Shown here one piece after another: positions 1 through 4,600 of a stretch of 6,835 nucleotides of DNA. The notes under the pieces were generated by a model. The model saw only the letters and a program-made list of their open reading frames with translations. It made no database searches and had not been told where the DNA came from. Position numbers and translations under genes: made by a program. The stretch spans positions 1 to 6,835 of the forward strand of contig JAUWHU010000464.1 in the NCBI GenBank assembly GCA_030605705.1, written 5' to 3'. The DNA is from Thermoflexia bacterium. GTDB taxonomy: Bacteria > Chloroflexota > Anaerolineae > B4-G1 > SLSP01. Position 1 is the first letter of the stretch. Each line of letters opens with the position of its first letter.

Positions 1-453
1 TCCCGTGATCTCCAGATCCACGCCGGGGTAGAGGTCCACGTAGCGCACACCGCCCCACACCGGCACGTCCGCGTACCAGGGGACCGGATCGTCCCCGTGA
101 TAATAATTGCCCACCGTTGGCCGCCGATCAAAGGACTCCAGGCGCGGGCGGGGGTTGGCACCGGGGAAGCTCAGTTTAAGGTTGACGGTTTGCCCGCGCC
201 CCGTCGTCGTCACCCACAAAGCATCATCCGCCAGCCAGAGCGCTCCACCATTAGCCCCGCTCACCATGAAGCGGGCGCCTGCGGCAAACTGGCCGACGTT
301 TTCGACGAACAGCAGGTTGGACGTATTGGCTGGTACAGATACCGGCTCTTGCGACGGCCGAGCAAGCGGCGACGAAACCACGACAACCGGCAGTAGCAAT
401 AATCCGATGACCAGGGGGATGGAAAGCCATTTTGCAATATATGAAACCTTCAT
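1..453 (-). CDS. Secreted protein with SBBP/DUF7948-type N-terminal domain (3' partial)
   Basis: Starts at ATG 453-451 behind a perfect AGGAGG and runs in frame off the left edge; 151 residues are visible. Residues 1-30 are a signal peptide (MKVSYIAKW, then PLVIGLLLLPVVVV). Residues 46-151 match from memory the N-terminal domain of SBBP beta-propeller-repeat proteins (DUF7948-like): NLLFVENVGQF (46-56), ALWLADDALWVT (71-82), NLKLSFPGANPRPRLE (91-106), NYYHGDDPVPWYADVPVWGG (116-135) and YVDLYPGVDLEITG (138-151). Such proteins are large, extracellular and of unknown detailed role; the repeats would lie beyond the window. It follows the small YD gene by 23 nt, consistent with co-transcription. 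It is GC-rich, unlike the RHS tail and spacer. The domain name is my recollection; the secreted, family-level assignment is firmer. Confidence 0.85.
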   Translation of the reverse strand, partial: MKVSYIAKWLSIPLVIGLLLLPVVVVSSPLARPSQEPVSVPANTSNLLFVENVGQFAAGARFMVSGANGGALWLADDALWVTTTGRGQTVNLKLSFPGANPRPRLESFDRRPTVGNYYHGDDPVPWYADVPVWGGVRYVDLYPGVDLEITG

Positions 454-459
454 GTCATA

Positions 460-465
460 CCTCCT
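460..465 (-). promoter_or_regulatory. Strong Shine-Dalgarno of the SBBP-type gene
   Basis: AGGAGG on the minus strand with 6 nt to ATG 453-451. It lies within the 23-nt gap after the TGA at 479-477, so the gene can be translated efficiently from a shared transcript. A second ATG at 458-456 is out of frame and only 1 nt from the site, so it is not a plausible start. Confidence 0.85.
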
Positions 466-476
466 CAGCGAGCGAG

Positions 477-905
477 TCAGCGCCGCATCACCAGCGGCAG
501 GTAAGTGTCAAAGTGGTCCGTCCGGCGCAGCAGGTTGCCCGCCGGGTCATAGCTGTAAACCAGGAGCTTGCCCTGACCATAGTTTGCCGATGTCAGGCGA
601 CCACTGCGATCGTAGGTGTAGGAGACAGTGCAGGCGTTGGAAGTTGGCGAGTTTGCAGGTGGCGAGTTTGCGGGTGGCATGTCTGCATGTGGCATGTCTG
701 TATATGATGAGCTGGCAAGGGAGACGTTGACACGTTCGAAGCCCTGCCCCCATACTCCCGTGCTCTCCCACTCCCTAGCTCCCGCCCTCCCTTGCTCCCC
801 AGCTCCCACGCCCCTCACGGATAAAAGCAGTACCAGGGCCGCGATAAGCCCCCAGAGGGCCATCTTGTGTACTGAGCGTGTTTGAAATTTATGTGTGGTT
901 TTCAT
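477..905 (-). CDS. Small secreted YD-repeat protein ending YLPLVMRR
   Basis: 142 residues, TGA at 479-477. I chose ATG 905-903 because AGGAG (918-914) lies 8 nt upstream; a TTG 21 nt earlier would place the Shine-Dalgarno inside the gene. Residues 1-36 form a long signal peptide: basic MKTTHKFQTRSVHK, then hydrophobic ALWGLIAALVLLLSV, with likely cleavage near GVGAG. Residues 31-55 are encoded by a G-run tract and 69-88 by four 15-bp units (TDMPH/ADMPP/ANSPP/ANSPT), so the middle is low complexity. Residues 94-126 hold two YD repeats (SYTYDRSGRL and YSYDPAGNLL). The C-terminus TYLPLVMRR resembles YLPLVxR ends I recall from Chloroflexota secreted proteins; its role is unknown to me. No RHS core or effector is present. 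It lies 129 nt after the RHS gene and 23 nt before the next gene. It may be a remnant of a second RHS gene or a genuine minimal YD protein. Confidence 0.7.
   Translation of the reverse strand: MKTTHKFQTRSVHKMALWGLIAALVLLLSVRGVGAGEQGRAGAREWESTGVWGQGFERVNVSLASSSYTDMPHADMPPANSPPANSPTSNACTVSYTYDRSGRLTSANYGQGKLLVYSYDPAGNLLRRTDHFDTYLPLVMRR
643..702 (-). repeat. Four in-frame 15-bp tandem repeats
   Basis: Plus-strand units start at 643, 658, 673 and 688: gttggcgagtttgca, ggtggcgagtttgcg, ggtggcatgtctgca, tgtggcatgtctgta. The first two differ at 2 positions, the last two at 2 positions, and the two pairs at several more, suggesting successive duplications. Because the unit is 15 bp the repeat preserves frame, encoding the pentapeptides TDMPH, ADMPP, ANSPP and ANSPT (residues 69-88), a Pro-rich linker just before the YD repeats. 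Confidence 0.9.
742..814 (-). repeat. G-run tract inside the small YD gene (G-quadruplex-type motif)
   Basis: The minus (mRNA-like) strand has eleven consecutive runs of three to five G, separated by 1-7 nt, visible on the plus strand as ccc runs with recurring 'ctccc' (actccc, agctccc, ttgctcccc). It satisfies the usual G3+N1-7 rule several times over. It encodes residues 31-55 (GVGAGEQGRAGAREWESTG...). It resembles the degenerate 7-8-nt short tandem repeats common in cyanobacterial and some Chloroflexota genomes more than it resembles selected protein sequence. Confidence 0.75.
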
Positions 906-913
906 TTTGGTTT

Positions 914-918
914 CTCCT
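914..918 (-). promoter_or_regulatory. Ribosome binding site deciding the start of the small YD protein
   Basis: AGGAG on the minus strand with 8 nt to ATG 905-903. It supports this ATG over the upstream in-frame TTG at 926 and over the internal ATG at 863, which would remove the basic n-region of the signal peptide. Confidence 0.7.
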
Positions 919-1001
919 GGTTTCAAGAGTCGTTATTAGTTTTCCAAGTGTGTCTTAAGTCGTGGTCGTTCGTAATTTTTTTACTTGTTCCCTCCACCAT
1001 C

Positions 1002-1031
1002 TGGCAGAAAGAGCTTGGAAATGTGCTGCCA
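1002..1031. other. Inverted repeat just after the RHS stop codon
   Basis: TGGCAG (1002-1007) and CTGCCA (1026-1031) are perfect 6-bp arms around an 18-nt loop, beginning 4 nt beyond the TAA at 1037-1035 on the minus strand. No T-run follows on that strand, so this is not a standard intrinsic terminator. It might protect the mRNA 3' end or be chance. The rest of the 906-1034 spacer is AT-rich and shows no promoter I can defend. Confidence 0.3.
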
Positions 1032-1034
1032 TGT

Positions 1035-1619
1035 TTACCTCGTCGGGGCGGAAGAATATGTATATGAAGACATAACATTCTCTGAATTTAAAATATGTTT
1101 CCACGCTTTCTGATAGCTCGATTTTCCTCCGGCGAAAGATAATTGTACATTCAAACCATAACCTTCGTAGAGCCACTTACTGAAGTTCTGCCATGCCCGA
1201 TAGCTGTCCCACTCCTCCCTATCTTTTCTCATCTGTTCTTCATCTCTTTCAATTCGCTCCTGCCATTCTCGTTCCATCTGCTCCCAATAGGCCTTTTCTT
1301 CTGCTTCCTTCTGGGCGTGTTCCCTTGCCTCTAATATTCTAATTTGAGCTGCCTCATAATCGAGTCCGTAATATTTTGAGAAAAGCCAACCCCAAAACTG
1401 TCCCTGAGGCGACTCGCGCATAGCCTGCTCACGTTGGTTCGCGTTATACCGGAGATGCCATGTGCCCACTTCCCATAAGCTTGAAGCGCCAAATTTCATT
1501 GTGAGCATTTGAGGGGAAAATTGACCCAATTGCATCATTTGTCCTAGGCCAAAACCCGTCGCAGTACTTACCCCAAATTTTTCAATAATGGTTTGCGCCG
1601 TGCCAGCGACTTCTTCTTC
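1035..1619 (-). other. Unrecognised C-terminal tail of the RHS protein (candidate variable effector region)
   Basis: These 194-195 residues follow the core junction, the position where polymorphic toxin domains are normally swapped. The first third is weakly hydrophobic and Gly/Met-rich (GFGLGQMMQLGQF). A highly charged heptad-like helix follows, about 60 residues rich in Glu, Arg, Lys and Trp (codons near 1355-1180, for example EEKAYWEQMEREWQERIERD). The last 40 residues are polar and end SYTYSSAPTR. I recognise no nuclease, deaminase, ADP-ribosyltransferase or pore-forming signature. GC is about 46% over 1021-1620 and about 35% over 1621-1680 by hand count, against 60-65% in sampled upstream lines, which fits acquisition of the tail from elsewhere. 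Effector activity is an inference from position only. Confidence 0.5.
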
Positions 1620-4600
1620 CATGCCTGTTCGATCAATATAATTCATAGGATTCTGTATCGCATATTGATAGGGATTGATCGCCTCTGGACGCGATATTCT
1701 AGGCCACAGTAGCTCACGGGAGATGAACCGCGCCGTGACCGCGTCATAATATCGCGCGCGCATCTGGTAGAACGTGCCCCTATCTCCTTCCTGTCGAATA
1801 CCCCACTGCCCCACAAAGGTGAAGGGTTGTGAATTACTTCCCTGATGATGGAGCAGTTTCCCATAAGGTTCGTAGGTGTAGGCGTCGGTTAGACTCCCGC
1901 TTTCGTCAGTCAACGCCAGGGTGGAGCCGGTGCGGTCGAAGTGATAAAAATAAACCTGGTTTCCGTTCTGCGCATCAATCATATAGAGCAATCGCCCATT
2001 GGGAGTCCAAACGTAGTAGCGTTGGTATTGAGCAGTATTTTCATCCTGCTCGGCTACAATGGGCGTCAGGCTCAGGGCATAGTTGTAGTAATAATGAGTG
2101 GTCTGGACACCTTCAGTGCGGGTTAGCAGATCCCCCAAGCCGTTGTAGGTCAGTGATACGCTGTCCACGCCTGTCAACCGCGAGGTACCATCCCAGGTAT
2201 AGGCATGCTGCGGATCGGTGGTCAGGCGGCCCTGGGCGTCGTAGGTGTAGCCGGGATTGCTCACCTGGGAGGCGGCGTCAAAGGTGTACTCGATGGTGTC
2301 GGTGACGATATACTCGCCCGGGTCCAGGGGCAGGTCCATCACCGCCTGGGTGACTTTGCCAGCGGCGTTGTGGGTGTATTGCAGGTCGATCAGTGTGCCC
2401 TCCTGGATGCGGGTCAGCCGCGAGGCGGCATCCCAACTCAGGGTGGCGTCCACTCCATTGGATCGCTGCACGCTGATCAGCCGCCCGTCATCGTCATAAG
2501 TGAACTGGACGGTAACACCCGTCAGATCATCTGTGACTTGCGTGGGCCAACCGCGGGAGTTGTATTGATAAGTCACCATGAATAGACCGTTTGCGTAGGA
2601 TACAGATGCTAATCGCCCGCTGTCATCATAGGTTGCACCAAATGTATCACCTGTACTCGTGTCGGTAGTGCCAGTACTCTGCCCCATCTCGTTATATTTG
2701 AAAGATATGTCATTGGTTGCAGTCAGGCGATATACACGATCATACGTAAATGTTAAATCAAGGGCATTCACACTTTCGATAGATCTTTGCAAACGGGAGG
2801 CTGAATACTGCTGCCGGGTGACATTGCCCACCGCATCGTAAGTGCGGGTCTCGGTAGTCCCGTCCGGGTACGTGACTTGATTCACCCACCCACGTTGGTT
2901 GTAAGTATACAGCCACTGGTTTTCCAAAGGATCGGTGTTGTGTTGTAATCGCCCCATGGTTGTATAGGCAAAATCCCATTCCTGCCCTCGAAGGTCGCGT
3001 ACAGTCTCTAATAAACCCAGATCGTTATATTCGTAAGCCGTTTTTCCTTCATCTGGGAGCGTTACACTGGTGATCAGGCTGCGCGGGTCATAAGCATAGC
3101 GGGTAGCCTGTCCCTCAGGGTCAGTACTGGCCAATACGCGGCCCAACTCATCGCGGGTCAGTGTGGTACGCTGTCCCAGGGGGTCGGTCATCGTGGTCAA
3201 TCTCCCCAACGGATCGTATCCGTAAGCCGCGGTATGACCCAGCGGGGTTGTTGACGATACCTTCAAGCCCTCATCATCATGCTCACTCTGCCAGAGGTTC
3301 CCCGCCGGGTCGGTAATCTGGTTTTGCCAGCCTCGGGGGTCATAACTATATTGAGCGATATTCCCTCCAGAGTCGGTAATGGATTTCAGGCGGTTCCTGT
3401 TATCGTATGTATAGGTTGTTGTTTTCCTCCGGCGGTCCGTGCTCGTCAGTATTTGATCCATCAAGTCATAAGTGTAGTTGCTGGTCTTGTTCAGTGGATC
3501 GGTTTCTGTGACCAAGTTGTCATTGGTATCGTATGTATAGGAAGTCACAAATCCTGATTCGTCGGTGACAGTCGTTAAACCATCGTTCAAGTTGTATACC
3601 AATTGCACAGAGTTCCCACCTGGATGATTAATTTGATTCCAGCGCAGATAGATATCATAACCATAGGTGGTGACGCCCGTGTCAGAGTCGCTGCTGGAGG
3701 CCAGCGTGCCGTCCGCGTTGTACACATAATCCGTCAGACCCCCGGCGGGATTGATAATACGGGTCACCTGTCCCTGTGCATTGTGCTGGTAGTCCCAGGT
3801 ATTGCCAGCCTGATCGGTGCGGGTCGTCAGATTCCCACCAGCGTCGTAAGCAGATGTCTCGTAGCTGCCATCGGGATAGTCTACCCGAGTTCGATAGTAG
3901 GCCGTCAGCAAAACCGAGTCGCTGTTGAGAGGGTTGGTGTACGTATGGGCCTGGGATGTGTACGTATAGGTCAGAGTATCATTGTTGTTGTTGACGATAG
4001 TGGCCAATTGGCTGCTTGCAGGATCATACGTGAGGGAGGTGCTGTCCCCCAGGCGATCTGTCTGGGTTCGGAGGTGATGCTGACCATCGTAGACCATCTG
4101 CGTTCGATTGCCCAGAGCATCCTCGCTGCCGATGGCCTGCCCCTGGGCGTTGAAATAGTGCATCATGCGCCCTCCATCGGCGTACACCTCGGCGTTGCGG
4201 AAGCCGCTGAAATAAAAGGTAGTCGTGTTGCCCAGGGCGTCGGCCTGGGTCTGCACCCGTCCCAACTCATCGTAGACGTTGGTGACGACGGTGTTGCCCC
4301 GGGGCCGTGTGACCGAGACCAGGCGGTGGTTTGAGTCATAAGTATAGTGAGTAGCGTTTCCCTCTGCGTCACGAAAGGTGGTCAGTTCGTCACCGGTGTA
4401 CTCGAAGGTCACGGCGCGGCCGGCCTGGTCGGAGACAGAGGTCAACAGAGTCCCGCTATAGACGAGGGTGAGGGTTTGTCCCAGGGTAGGGGCGCCGACG
4501 GACAGGAGCTGACCGTCAACATCGTAGGTGTAGGTCAAGGTGTTGCCATTGGCATCCGTCCAGACCCGGCCGCGGCCATCCGCATCGAAGATCATACAGG

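Noticed and set aside
107..730. Open frame of 207 codons on the plus strand across two minus-strand genes
   Set aside because: It spans the SBBP-type signal peptide, the well-placed Shine-Dalgarno and the small YD gene in antisense. The product is Arg/Ser/Pro-rich and ends in translated 15-bp repeats.
971..984. gtaa-T7-ac run as an intrinsic terminator
   Set aside because: The T-run is on the plus strand, opposite to all genes here, and has no GC-rich stem before it. On the minus strand it is an A-run.
906..1034. Promoter for the small YD gene (TTAAGA with TAATAA on the minus strand)
   Set aside because: The spacing is only 14 nt and the -35 match is weak. AT-rich spacers yield such matches by chance.
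955..1176. Alternative minus-strand frame running past the RHS stop (ending in REQVKKLRTTTT), as a possible frameshifted true C-terminus
   Set aside because: The RHS frame has no break in quality before its TAA at 1035 and no slippery run at the overlap. The alternative end matches nothing I know, so a frameshift is not justified without a homologue.
3982..3993. Four TTG trinucleotides (AAC/Asn x4 on the minus strand)
   Set aside because: The tract is short and stays in frame within a loop between YD repeats, so it is unlikely to be a functional phase-variation tract.
3603..4334. Long open frame of 243 codons on the plus strand
   Set aside because: It is antisense to the YD-repeat array, which has unmistakable family sequence. 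Its product is an Ile/Val/Gly-rich mirror of the repeats with no recognisable motif and no Shine-Dalgarno I could find.
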